Shown in pieces: positions 25,339 to 33,601 of a stretch of DNA of 64,000 nt. The stretch's first letter is position 1. Each line of letters opens with the position of its first letter. The notes under the pieces are model-generated. The model did no database searches. It was given only the letters and a program-made list of their open reading frames with translations, and was not told the DNA's origin. Source of the stretch: an uncultured Phascolarctobacterium sp. GTDB taxonomy: Bacteria > Bacillota > Negativicutes > Acidaminococcales > Acidaminococcaceae. The DNA lies in contig NZ_CAADXO010000073.1 in assembly GCF_900753045.1 (NCBI RefSeq), forward strand, positions 27,667-91,666. The letters are read 5' to 3'. A program made the position numbers and the translations under genes.

Positions 25339-28101
25339 ATGAAGAAAGAAAATCGTTTGGCTGCGCGTCAGACTGCCGCCAAGACAGTCATCCGTGACGA
25401 GCAGAACCGTCGCCTGCAATTTGCGGCGACAAATCCTATGCAGGAAATTTTAAAAAGTCTGCACACCACCTTCCGTGGTCTTGATGCAGAGGCTGTAGCT
25501 GTAAGCCGCAGTAAATACGGCAGCAATAAGGTTACACGCGAAAAAAGGAAGTCATTGGCCAAGCGGCTGACTGAGGCCTTTGTAAATCCTTTTACCGCTA
25601 TTCTTTTCTGTCTGGCGCTGGTGTCTACCATGACGGATATGGTGTTCCCGTATTTGTCACTCTTTGGCAGCGAGCCGGAGGACTTTGATCCGTTGACTGT
25701 TGTCATTATCGTGACGATGGTGCTGATTTCCGGCGTGCTGCGCTTTGTGCAGGAATCAAGAAGCGGTAACGCTGCCGAAAAGCTGCTGAATATGATTACA
25801 ACAACCTGTACCGTTACCCGCAGAGAGCAGGAAAAGGCGGAAATCCCAATGAACGAACTGGTTGTGGGCGATATTGTGCATCTTTCGGCAGGTGATATGC
25901 TGCCTGCCGATGTACGCATTTTGGCAACTAAGGATTTTTTTGTCAGCCAGGCCAGCCTGACGGGCGAAAGCGAGCCGATTGAAAAAACGCCTAACGTGAG
26001 CGCGCAGAAGGAGAGTGTTACCGATTACAACAATATCGCCTTCATGGGCAGTAACGTAGTTTCCGGCAGTGCTACGGCGGTTGCCGTCTGCGTCGGTGAC
26101 AATACACTGTTTGGCTCTATGGCATCCGCCGTTGCCGGGGAAGCAGTGGAAACGAGCTTCACTAAAGGTGTCAATGCTGTTTCCTGGGTACTGATACGCT
26201 TCATGCTGGTTATGGTTCCGTTGGTATTCTTCATCAACGGCATCACCAAGGGCGATTGGCTGGAGGCCTTCCTCTTCGGCATCTCTATTGCCGTCGGCCT
26301 GACGCCGGAGATGCTGCCGATGATTGTTACAACCTGTCTGGCTAAGGGCGCTGTTTCCATGAGTAAAAAGAAAACTATCGTCAAGAATCTCAATTCTATC
26401 CAAAACTTTGGCGCGATTGATATTCTCTGTACCGATAAAACAGGCACGCTGACGCAGGATAAGGTTGTACTGGAATATCATCTGAACGTTAACGGTGATG
26501 AGGATACAAGAGTATTGCGTCACGCCTATCTCAACAGCTATTTCCAGACAGGCTACAAAAATCTGATGGATCTGGCGATTATCAATAAGACGGAGGAGGC
26601 GGAAGCGGAGGATCCCAAGCTGCTCGACCTGTCTGAAAGTTATGTGAAGGTAGATGAAATTCCCTTTGACTTTACGCGCCGCCGCTTGACGACTGTGGTA
26701 CAGGATAAAAACGGCAAAACGCAGATGGTGACGAAGGGCGCTGTGGAAGAAATGCTGGCCATTTGCAGCTATGCGGAGTGTGACGGCAGCGTGCAGCCGT
26801 TGACTGACGCTGTGCGCCGCCGCATCCTGCGGACTGTGGACGAGCTTAACGAAAAGGGTTTCCGTGTGCTGGCTATTGCCCAAAAGAGCAATCCTTCGCC
26901 TGTCGATGCCTTTGGCGTGAAGGATGAATGCGACATGGTGCTGCTTGGTTATCTGGCCTTCCTTGACCCGCCGAAGGAATCTACGGCAGCGGCTATTAAG
27001 GCCTTAAAAGAGCATGGTGTAACTACTAAAATTCTGACCGGTGACAATGATAAGGTAACCTATACTATCTGCAAGCAGGTTGGCTTGGAGGTCCGCAACA
27101 TGCTGCTTGGTGCTGATATAGAGCAAATGACGGAAGCAGAGCTGGCGAAGGCAGCGGAATTTACGGACGTATTTGCCAAGCTGACGCCTGATCAGAAGGC
27201 GCGCGTTGTTTCTGTACTGCGTGAAAACGGTCATACCGTCGGCTTTATGGGCGATGGCATCAATGATGCTGCTGCGATGAAGGCTGCCGACATCGGCATT
27301 TCCGTAGATACTGCCGTAGACGTAGCCAAGGAATCGGCAGATATTATTTTGCTGGAAAAGGATTTACTGGTTTTGGAGCAGGGAATTATCGAAGGACGCA
27401 AGACCTATGCCAACATGATTAAGTATATCAAGATGACGGCCTCCTCCAACTTCGGCAACATGTTCTCGGTGTTGGCAGCGTCGGCGCTGCTGCCCTTCCT
27501 GCCGATGATGAGCGTGCATCTGATTTTCCTGAATCTGATTTACGATTTGTCCTGCACCGCCATTCCCTGGGATAACGTGGATGAGGAATTTATCGCCAAG
27601 CCCAGAAAGTGGGATGCCTCCAGCGTAGGGAATTTTATGATTTGGATAGGGCCGACAAGCTCCATCTTTGACTTTACTACCTACATTTTCATGTATTTTG
27701 TTTTCTGCCCGATGTTCGTGTCCAACGGCATTCTGTTTAACGATTTGCCGACCTATTACAGCGGTGCAGAGCTGCTTAACATGCAGGCGCAGTATATCGG
27801 TCTGTTCCAGGCAGGCTGGTTCGTGGAATCCATGTGGAGCCAGACGCTGGTTATTCATATGATCCGCACACCGAAGCTGCCGTTTATCCAAAGCCATGCT
27901 TCCGCGCCGGTAACACTGCTGACCATGGCAGGCATTGCCGTTCTGACGATTATTCCCTTTACCGGTTTAGGTACAGCGCTGGGCTTTGTGGCGCTGCCTG
28001 CTGCATATTTTGCTTATCTTATTCCCTGCATCCTGCTTTATATGGCACTTGCTACCAGCATGAAGAAGGCTTATGTACGTCATTACGGCGAACTGCTCTA
28101 A
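25339..28101 (+). CDS. mgtA: Mg2+-translocating P-type ATPase (MgtA/MgtB type), second copy
   Basis: A 920-residue type IIIB P-type ATPase. Key motifs are TGESEPIEKT, DKTGTLTQDK (Asp about 365), TGDND in the nucleotide domain, GDGINDAAAMKAADIG, and YDLSCTAIPWDNVDEE in the Mg2+-specific membrane region. It is about 30 residues longer at the N-terminus than the first copy. AAGGAGG precedes the start, and a minimal ATG-AAA-TGA lies between the ribosome site and the start. It likely imports Mg2+ under limitation and is expressed separately from the first copy through its own leader. A 48-residue membrane protein follows 12 bp downstream. Confidence 0.93.
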   Translation: MKKENRLAARQTAAKTVIRDEQNRRLQFAATNPMQEILKSLHTTFRGLDAEAVAVSRSKYGSNKVTREKRKSLAKRLTEAFVNPFTAILFCLALVSTMTDMVFPYLSLFGSEPEDFDPLTVVIIVTMVLISGVLRFVQESRSGNAAEKLLNMITTTCTVTRREQEKAEIPMNELVVGDIVHLSAGDMLPADVRILATKDFFVSQASLTGESEPIEKTPNVSAQKESVTDYNNIAFMGSNVVSGSATAVAVCVGDNTLFGSMASAVAGEAVETSFTKGVNAVSWVLIRFMLVMVPLVFFINGITKGDWLEAFLFGISIAVGLTPEMLPMIVTTCLAKGAVSMSKKKTIVKNLNSIQNFGAIDILCTDKTGTLTQDKVVLEYHLNVNGDEDTRVLRHAYLNSYFQTGYKNLMDLAIINKTEEAEAEDPKLLDLSESYVKVDEIPFDFTRRRLTTVVQDKNGKTQMVTKGAVEEMLAICSYAECDGSVQPLTDAVRRRILRTVDELNEKGFRVLAIAQKSNPSPVDAFGVKDECDMVLLGYLAFLDPPKESTAAAIKALKEHGVTTKILTGDNDKVTYTICKQVGLEVRNMLLGADIEQMTEAELAKAAEFTDVFAKLTPDQKARVVSVLRENGHTVGFMGDGINDAAAMKAADIGISVDTAVDVAKESADIILLEKDLLVLEQGIIEGRKTYANMIKYIKMTASSNFGNMFSVLAASALLPFLPMMSVHLIFLNLIYDLSCTAIPWDNVDEEFIAKPRKWDASSVGNFMIWIGPTSSIFDFTTYIFMYFVFCPMFVSNGILFNDLPTYYSGAELLNMQAQYIGLFQAGWFVESMWSQTLVIHMIRTPKLPFIQSHASAPVTLLTMAGIAVLTIIPFTGLGTALGFVALPAAYFAYLIPCILLYMALATSMKKAYVRHYGELL

Positions 28102-28113
28102 GGAGGTTTTACG

Positions 28114-28260
28114 ATGAACTGGCAAGAAATTTGGCTGAATATTTTCGGACCGGGCAGCTGGCTTGGTCTTGATAAGGATTTTTGGATTGCGATGGCTGTA
28201 GTCGCTTTGATTGTAATTCTGATGAATATTGTTTTCTGGGGCATGCCCAAGAAGGCTTGA
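28114..28260 (+). CDS. Small membrane protein (48 residues) behind the Mg2+ ATPase
   Basis: This short gene encodes a 48-residue protein: an N-terminal aromatic segment (MNWQEIWLNIFGPGSW), one membrane helix (FWIAMAVVALIVILMNIVFW) and a short basic end (GMPKKA). It has a strong AAGGAGG site seven bases before ATG and follows mgtA by 12 bp, so it is surely in the same operon. Enterobacterial MgtA is accompanied by small membrane proteins (MgtS, MgtR) that alter its stability. A similar role is an attractive guess here, but no sequence similarity to those is claimed. Confidence 0.75.
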   Translation: MNWQEIWLNIFGPGSWLGLDKDFWIAMAVVALIVILMNIVFWGMPKKA

Positions 28261-28379
28261 ATTTGTTTTTGCTTGCAAGCATCTCTTTGATGATTCTCCG
28301 GTTAATATTTCGCTTAAGCAGGAAAAACCGCTCCCTCCTAAGAATTAAACAAATATCACCATGAACGGAGGGATGCTGC

Positions 28380-28640
28380 ATGAACATTTACGTTTGGCGA
28401 CACAACAAAACATATCACAGCCACAGTATGATTGACGAGCCCTGCGTCAACAGCGAATTTTATCTTGATGCGATTGCTGTTGTGCTGGCGCATGATTTGG
28501 AAGAAGCGCTGGCTAAGCTGGCGGAAGAAAACAAAGGCTGGCGGACCGAGGATCTTAGGCAGCTGCCGTGCAGTGTCTATCCTGCGGATAAGGCAGCAGT
28601 AATCTTTTCCGAGCTGCGCGGGATTATTCCGCATCTCTAA
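28380..28640 (+). CDS. Hypothetical protein, 86 residues
   Basis: A small soluble protein, MNIYVWRHNKTYHSHSMIDE at the start, with a helical acidic middle (LAHDLEEALAKLAEENKGW) and a C-terminal PADKAAVIFSELRGIIPHL. No family is recognised. GGAGGG lies eight to ten bases before the ATG, and the codon use matches its neighbours, so it is likely real. It is the last gene before a bidirectional terminator and may be the third gene of the mgtA operon, though 119 bp separate it from the small membrane protein. Confidence 0.6.
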   Translation: MNIYVWRHNKTYHSHSMIDEPCVNSEFYLDAIAVVLAHDLEEALAKLAEENKGWRTEDLRQLPCSVYPADKAAVIFSELRGIIPHL

Positions 28641-28647
28641 AAACAAA

Positions 28648-28694
28648 AAAGCCCGAATTCCCACATGAAATGTATGTGAGAATTTGGGCTTTTG
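28648..28694. terminator. Bidirectional terminator between the 86-residue gene and lrgB
   Basis: AAGCCCGAATTCCCACAT pairs with ATGTGAGAATTTGGGCTT (two mismatches), flanked by A and T runs, so it can end transcripts from both sides. Confidence 0.8.
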
Positions 28695-28704
28695 CTTTAT
28701 CTGC

Positions 28705-29421
28705 TTACCAGATGCTTTTTAAAATCGGCAGTAAAAGCGGTGCTAATATTGAGGTGCTGATGCCGGTAAGGGCAATCGCTACACCGCCGATGGCCAGCTG
28801 CACCGGGCTGACATTAGCGCAGACGCTGGTGCCGAGGCCGTGGCTGGAGGCGCCGATAGCGAGACCGGCAGCCAAATGATTTTTGATTCCCAGAAGACGC
28901 AACAGCTTGTGATTGAAGGTTGCACCCAGCATGCCGGTGAAGATAACAGCAGCGGTAGTCAACGCCGGAATACCGCCGATGGTTTTGGAAACGTCAATGG
29001 CGATTGGCGTTGTAATGGATTTGGGGATGAGCGAAAGCAGAACTTGCTCGCTGGTACCCATAGCCTTGCCACAGAAGTAAACGACGATGATAGCCGAAAG
29101 AGTTGCCAGGGTAACGCCGCCGGCGATAGCGCCTGCCTTGGCCATGATAATTTCACGGTTCTTGTACAGGGGCAGGGCCAGAGCGATAGTTGCCGGTCCT
29201 AAAAGAAAGTTGATAAATTCCGCACCGGCTTCGTACTGCTTGTACTCTACGCCGGGTGCCAGAACGATGACGGCGATGACCAGAGGGCAGGCGATAACGA
29301 AGGGCGGAATGATGTTCAGGCTGAAGCGGTCAATGATGATTTCGCTGATAGCGTACAGAATAACCGTCAGACCGATACCGAAGAGCGGTGAATTAAGTAA
29401 AGCGTCAGGAAAAAGCATCAT
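28705..29421 (-). CDS. lrgB: LrgB/CidB-family membrane protein
   Basis: A 238-residue protein with about seven membrane segments, reading FPDALLNSPLFGIGLTVILY at its start and carrying the family signature SLIPKSITTPIAIDVS and ASSHGLGTSVC. LrgB acts with the holin-like LrgA in control of murein hydrolase activity and autolysis; plant and recent bacterial work also links the family to glycolate/pyruvate transport. Its ATG overlaps the stop of lrgA by four bases (ATGA), so the two are translationally coupled. No LytSR-type regulator is seen nearby. Confidence 0.9.
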   Translation of the reverse strand: MMLFPDALLNSPLFGIGLTVILYAISEIIIDRFSLNIIPPFVIACPLVIAVIVLAPGVEYKQYEAGAEFINFLLGPATIALALPLYKNREIIMAKAGAIAGGVTLATLSAIIVVYFCGKAMGTSEQVLLSLIPKSITTPIAIDVSKTIGGIPALTTAAVIFTGMLGATFNHKLLRLLGIKNHLAAGLAIGASSHGLGTSVCANVSPVQLAIGGVAIALTGISTSILAPLLLPILKSIW

Positions 29422-29780
29422 TGACTCTCCTTTCCTTTGAGCATTGCTTCGATAAAGAAGGCTGTGACAGCCAAAACAACAACGCTGCAGACAACAATGG
29501 TAACGGTAATTGGCAGCAGCTCAGCTTTGATAACATCTACATATAATATAACGCTGACGCCTGCCGGTAAAAACAGCATACCCATTTTGGAAATCAGGAT
29601 ATCGCAGATGCCCTCGATGGAGCTTGCCGGAATAACGTTGCCGCAGAGAAGTGCCGTTAAAATCAGCATTCCCAAAAGAGCGGGCGGAAAGGGTACGCCG
29701 AGGGCGTTGATGATGAGCGTGGATACCCATTGCAAAAGCAGCAAAAAGGCGATACCGCGCAATAAGCTGGTAGGTGACAT
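29418..29780 (-). CDS. lrgA: LrgA/CidA holin-like membrane protein
   Basis: A 120-residue protein with four hydrophobic segments. The family motif LGVPFPPALLGMLILTALL and the segment PAGVSVILYVDVIK are characteristic. CidA/LrgA proteins form holin-like oligomers and in Staphylococcus modulate cell lysis. It is the first gene of a two-gene minus-strand operon; AGGAGG lies five to six bases before the start on that strand. The upstream gap to clpB carries a long inverted-repeat structure that could fold in this leader. Confidence 0.88.
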   Translation of the reverse strand: MSPTSLLRGIAFLLLLQWVSTLIINALGVPFPPALLGMLILTALLCGNVIPASSIEGICDILISKMGMLFLPAGVSVILYVDVIKAELLPITVTIVVCSVVVLAVTAFFIEAMLKGKESQ

Positions 29781-30120
29781 TTTGTTTCCTCCTCATATAA
29801 AACACGACAAATAATATAATTATAGACCTGTTGGTAGAAGTACGCATAAAGGTCAAAACGGCTGGGGTTAGCCGATGGTCTTTGAGGTTAAGAGTACTTG
29901 GCCGACAGAACGACATGCTATTAATATTGCCACAAAGCTAACAATATGTCAACAAAATGACGGTGATTTTTCACTAAATTAACACAGAAAATCATTTGAC
30001 TTTTTGACTTTTACTGATATAATAGCAATTAGAAAGTGAATAGTGGTCCGGAAATGGAAAAGAGTCAACTCCATTCGCTTATTGACCGCTATTGAACCTG
30101 ATAGAAGGAGGTGCAGCGTG
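29781..30120. other. Intergenic region between lrgA and clpB with an imperfect long inverted repeat
   Basis: No gene seen. AAGTAC (29839) and GTACTT (29894) enclose AAAGGTC/GGTCTTT-like arms and a CGGCT-GGGGTT-AGCCG hairpin at about 29860-29875. A clpB promoter lies at 29996-30023. Neither CIRCE nor a properly spaced CtsR box is present. Confidence 0.45.
29996..30023 (+). promoter_or_regulatory. SigA-type promoter for clpB
   Basis: TTGACT and TATAAT, 16-bp spacer. TTGACT occurs again within the spacer, so on the other strand two AGTCAAA heptads stand one base apart over the -35. Confidence 0.7.
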
Positions 30121-32661
30121 ATGAATGAACGCTACAGTGAAGAGGTAAAGGCTATATTGGAGGCTGCTCAGCAGCAGGCAGTTATGAACTATCACCAGGA
30201 GCTGACAACGGCACATGTTTTGGTAGCATTGTGCGGCAGCGACGGCTTCTTTAAATATTTGCTGCAGAGCCTGCACATTGATGAAAATGCTTTCAGCAAG
30301 GATGCTAAGGCTTTAGTACAAAAAATCCCCGGAGTCAAAGGTCAGGACCGTCAGCTGATGATGGGTACCGGCTTTGCCAGAGTAATGGCTATTCTGGGAC
30401 AAGGTAAGGAAGAAATCGGTATCGGCCAGCTGGTTGCAGCTATGGCCAGTGACGGTGACAGCGATGTTGTATCGCTCTTCCGTAAATATGGTATAGATAA
30501 GAAAAAAGTTGAGGCGGCATTTATGCAGTATCAAAATAGCGAAGCAAATGATGAAACTAAAAAGACACTGGAAAAATACGGCCAGGATCTGACAGCAAAA
30601 GCTAAAGAAGGCAAGCTGGACCCGGTAATCGGACGTGATGAGGAAATCCGTCGTACGATTGAAATCCTTTCGCGTCGTAAGAAAAATAACCCGGTGCTTA
30701 TTGGTGAGCCTGGCGTTGGTAAAACTGCCATCGTTGAAGGTCTGGCAAGACGTATTATTGCCGGCGATGTACCGGAAAGCCTGAAGAATAAAACCCTGTA
30801 TGCTCTGGACCTGGCGGCTTTGGTTGCCGGTGCCAAATACCGTGGTGAATTCGAAGAGCGTCTGAAAAAGGTATTGAAGGCTGTCAGCGAAAGTGCCGGT
30901 CAGATTATCATGTTTATTGATGAGCTGCATACCGTTGTCGGTGCCGGTGCTGCCGAAGGCGCTATGGATGCAGGCAATATCCTGAAACCGATGCTGGCAC
31001 GTGGCGAGCTGCGCTGCATAGGTGCAACTACGCTGAACGAATACCGTAAGTATATTGAAAAAGACAGTGCGCTGGAGCGTCGTTTCCAGCCGGTAATGGT
31101 TAAGGAGCCGAGCGTTGAAGATACAATTTCCATCCTGCGTGGTCTGCGTGAACGCTATGAGGTACATCATGGCGTGCGCATTAAAGACGCTGCCTTGGTT
31201 GCTGCTGCTGTGCTTTCTAACCGTTATATCAATGACCGTTTCTTACCTGATAAGGCTATTGACCTGGTAGATGAGGCTGCTGCCCGTCTGCGTACCGAAA
31301 TTGATTCGCTGCCGACCGAGCTTGATGAAAGCAAACGTCGTATTCTGCAGCTGGAAATCGAAGCTCAGGCCTTGGGCAAAGAGGAGGACGCTCAGTCCAA
31401 GGATCGTTTGGCTAAGCTGAATGAGGAGCTGGCAAAGCTGCGTAAGGAAAATGACGAGCTTGTTAAACGCTGGGATGCAGAAAAGGCTTCTATTGCCCGC
31501 GTACGTGAGGTAAAGAAGGAAATTGATGCTGTGAAAAACCAGATGGAGCAGGCTGAGCGCGACTATGACCTGAATAAAATGGCTGAATTGAAATACGGCC
31601 GTCTGCCTGAGCTGCAGAAGGAATTGGCTGCTTTGTCCAAGAAGGATGAAAACGGCAATGACAATGTTATGCTCAAGGAAGAGGTTGACGAAGAGGATAT
31701 CGCGAAGGTTGTCAGCACCTGGACCGGCATTCCTGTTGCCCGCTTAGGCACCGGTGAACGTGCTAAACTGGTTCACCTGGAGGAAATCCTGCACGAGCAT
31801 GTTATCGGTCAGGATGAGGCAGTCAAGGCTGTCAGCGAGGCCGTTATCCGTGCGCGCGCCGGTATCAAGGATCCTAACCGTCCGATTGGCTCCTTTATCT
31901 TCCTTGGTCCTACCGGTGTCGGCAAGACTGAGCTCGCTAAGACCTTGGCAGAGGTACTCTTTGATGATGAACGCAACATGGTGCGTATCGATATGAGCGA
32001 ATACATGGAGAAGCACACCGTATCTCGTCTGATCGGTGCGCCTCCGGGATACGTCGGTTATGATGAAGGCGGTCAGCTGACCGAGGCTGTACGCCGTCAT
32101 CCGTACAGCGTAATCCTGCTGGACGAAATCGAAAAGGCACATGCAGATGTCTTTAACGTATTGCTGCAGGTTCTGGACGATGGCCGTCTGACTGATGGTA
32201 AAGGCCGTATCGTTGACTTCAAGAATACCCTGATTATCATGACCAGTAACCTTGGCAGCAGCGAGATTATGAAGGCGCAGGGCGCTATGGACAGAGAAAA
32301 GATTCAGCAGATGCTGATGAACTTCTTCCGTCCGGAATTCCTGAACCGTGTTGATGACATCGTTGTCTTCAAACCGCTGCAGGCAGAACAGATTAAGGAA
32401 ATCGTTAAACTGGTACTGCATGAGCTGGGCGACCGTCTGAACAAGCAGCTTGAGCTGACGCTGACTTATACCGATGAGGCTGTTGCTTTCCTGGCAAAGG
32501 CCGGCTTTGATCCTGCCTTCGGTGCCCGTCCGTTGAAACGTCTGATTGTCCACACTGTTGAAAACATCCTGGGCAAGAAGATTGTTGCAGGCGAAATTAA
32601 AAATGGCGACAAGGTTGAGGTTGTATTGGTAAACGATGCAATTGACGTTGTAGTAAAATAA
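30121..32661 (+). CDS. clpB: ClpB protein disaggregase
   Basis: An 846-residue Hsp100 chaperone that, with DnaK, pulls polypeptides out of aggregates. Its N-domain (1 to about 145) has the double Clp_N repeat. NBD1 has Walker A GEPGVGKT (about 195-202). The coiled-coil middle domain lies at about 400-520. NBD2 has Walker A GPTGVGKT (about 596-603) and the ClpB pore motif GYVGYDEGG. The long middle domain and absence of a ClpP-binding IGF loop separate it from ClpA/ClpC. ATG 30121 follows AGAAGGAGGTG; the upstream in-frame extension to 30043 is rejected. It stands alone between promoter and terminator. Confidence 0.95.
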   Translation: MNERYSEEVKAILEAAQQQAVMNYHQELTTAHVLVALCGSDGFFKYLLQSLHIDENAFSKDAKALVQKIPGVKGQDRQLMMGTGFARVMAILGQGKEEIGIGQLVAAMASDGDSDVVSLFRKYGIDKKKVEAAFMQYQNSEANDETKKTLEKYGQDLTAKAKEGKLDPVIGRDEEIRRTIEILSRRKKNNPVLIGEPGVGKTAIVEGLARRIIAGDVPESLKNKTLYALDLAALVAGAKYRGEFEERLKKVLKAVSESAGQIIMFIDELHTVVGAGAAEGAMDAGNILKPMLARGELRCIGATTLNEYRKYIEKDSALERRFQPVMVKEPSVEDTISILRGLRERYEVHHGVRIKDAALVAAAVLSNRYINDRFLPDKAIDLVDEAAARLRTEIDSLPTELDESKRRILQLEIEAQALGKEEDAQSKDRLAKLNEELAKLRKENDELVKRWDAEKASIARVREVKKEIDAVKNQMEQAERDYDLNKMAELKYGRLPELQKELAALSKKDENGNDNVMLKEEVDEEDIAKVVSTWTGIPVARLGTGERAKLVHLEEILHEHVIGQDEAVKAVSEAVIRARAGIKDPNRPIGSFIFLGPTGVGKTELAKTLAEVLFDDERNMVRIDMSEYMEKHTVSRLIGAPPGYVGYDEGGQLTEAVRRHPYSVILLDEIEKAHADVFNVLLQVLDDGRLTDGKGRIVDFKNTLIIMTSNLGSSEIMKAQGAMDREKIQQMLMNFFRPEFLNRVDDIVVFKPLQAEQIKEIVKLVLHELGDRLNKQLELTLTYTDEAVAFLAKAGFDPAFGARPLKRLIVHTVENILGKKIVAGEIKNGDKVEVVLVNDAIDVVVK

Positions 32662-32676
32662 AACAGTTTTGGGTTT

Positions 32677-32722
32677 AAGCGCCCTCTGCTGCCGTGAAAG
32701 CGGCGGCGGAGGGTGCTTTTTT
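32677..32722 (+). terminator. Intrinsic terminator after clpB
   Basis: A 17-18 bp stem (AAGCGCCCTCTGCTGCCG with CGGCGGCGGAGGGTGCTT) with a TGAAAG loop, followed by a T run. Confidence 0.92.
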
Positions 32723-32747
32723 CTAAAATATATAAATAGGACTGTTA

Positions 32748-32776
32748 TTGCGCAGCAGGTGGGGAAATGATACAAT
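32748..32776 (+). promoter_or_regulatory. SigA-type promoter for the small-protein/DUF4160 pair
   Basis: TTGCGC and TACAAT with a 17-bp spacer, 62 bp before the first start codon. Confidence 0.5.
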
Positions 32777-32838
32777 TAAAAGAGATGTTCAGTTAATGAG
32801 TTGCCAATGAATGACGTTTATAAAACGAGGTGAGCAAA

Positions 32839-33117
32839 ATGAAATATACGTATGTAGAATTCGCTGATGGAACACTTGTTACTTTTAATGATATACGCAA
32901 GGATAAGAACGGTGAGCATATTGATGTTTATTTTGAACGTCCTGTAGATACCGGTTTTGACTATTTGCAGATTTCCTTGCCTGACTTAGATACAGCTTCT
33001 TTTGAGGGATACAGCGAGGCTGAAATAGAAGATTTAAAAGATTTCGCTGCTGATAATGCAGCCTTGATTTGGGAGATGGCACGCGAAGGAGGAGATCATC
33101 TTGCCAATGCTGTATAA
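32839..33117 (+). CDS. Small acidic protein paired with a DUF4160 gene
   Basis: A 92-residue acidic protein: MKYTYVEFADGTLVTFNDIR, then a predicted beta-rich half and a C-terminal helix DLKDFAADNAALIWEMAREGG. ATG 32839 with GAGGTG six bases before it is preferred to the GTG at 32830. The next gene (DUF4160) starts inside its last codons. DUF4160 genes are commonly paired with a small DUF2442-type partner, and this may be a diverged equivalent, but I do not recognise it as DUF2442. Function unknown; a toxin-antitoxin-like pair is one possibility. Confidence 0.7.
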   Translation: MKYTYVEFADGTLVTFNDIRKDKNGEHIDVYFERPVDTGFDYLQISLPDLDTASFEGYSEAEIEDLKDFAADNAALIWEMAREGGDHLANAV

Positions 33118-33352
33118 GCTTTTAGGTTATACAATATATTTTTGGTCAGGTGATGCCGGTGAGCCGGTTCACGTACACGTTTGTAAAGGCAGGCCTACTG
33201 AAAATGCAACTAAAATGTGGGTTGGAGAACGTGTTATTTTAGAGCATAATAAAAGCAAAATTCCTGATGCCGATTTGCTGAAAATACTTCGCTTCGTATC
33301 TCAGAACAAAAAGAGAATCATTGAACAGTGGAATAAGCATTTTGGTGTATGA
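33101..33352 (+). CDS. DUF4160 domain protein
   Basis: An 83-residue protein of the DUF4160 type: MPMLYKLLGYTIYFWSGD, then the HVHV motif (EPVHVHVCKGRP) and a C-terminal segment DADLLKILRFVSQNKKRIIE ending with a helix. The start is TTG at 33101 with GAAGGAGG seven bases upstream; it overlaps the preceding gene by 17 bp. The ATG at 33107 would lose the family MP start. DUF4160 has no proven activity; it is frequently encoded next to DUF2442 and has been proposed as a toxin-antitoxin-like pair. A terminator follows. Confidence 0.8.
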   Translation: MPMLYKLLGYTIYFWSGDAGEPVHVHVCKGRPTENATKMWVGERVILEHNKSKIPDADLLKILRFVSQNKKRIIEQWNKHFGV

Positions 33353-33358
33353 GTTTTT

Positions 33359-33390
33359 AGCATCTGTCTGGTGTCTGACAGGTGCTTTTT
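33359..33390 (+). terminator. Intrinsic terminator after the DUF4160 gene
   Basis: AGCATCTGTC and GACAGGTGCT pair around an 8-base loop, followed by a T run. Confidence 0.85.
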
Positions 33391-33451
33391 TCTTTACTCC
33401 GAAGTTTTCCGAACGATTTTCTAAAAAACTGTTAAAAAGTTCACAGTTTAT

Positions 33452-33480
33452 TTGACGTTTACGCGTTGGATTGGTATAAT
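33452..33480 (+). promoter_or_regulatory. SigA-type promoter of the purine operon
   Basis: TTGACG and a perfect TATAAT with a 17-bp spacer. About 115 nt of leader follow before purE, holding AACCC/GGGTT and CAGAA/TTCTG arms. No PurR box or purine riboswitch core is recognisable. Confidence 0.75.
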
Positions 33481-33601
33481 TAAAGTGAATTATTTAAGTG
33501 ATTGAGAACCCGGGTTAGATTTTGCACAGAATTTCGAAACTGAACAGCTTTCTGCTTGGGTTTTATTGTTTCTACAAGTAATTTTTGGGAGGTAGATTTC
33601 A

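Noticed and set aside
29994..30014. CtsR operator at the clpB promoter
   Set aside because: Two AGTCAAA heptads are present on the minus strand but one base apart instead of three, and the repeats are also explained by the TTGACT promoter hexamers. No CIRCE element either.
33487..33601. Purine riboswitch or PRPP riboswitch before purE
   Set aside because: No conserved purine-aptamer loops or ykkC-type ACTGGTCCGAGAG motif; only weak AACCC/GGGTT pairing.
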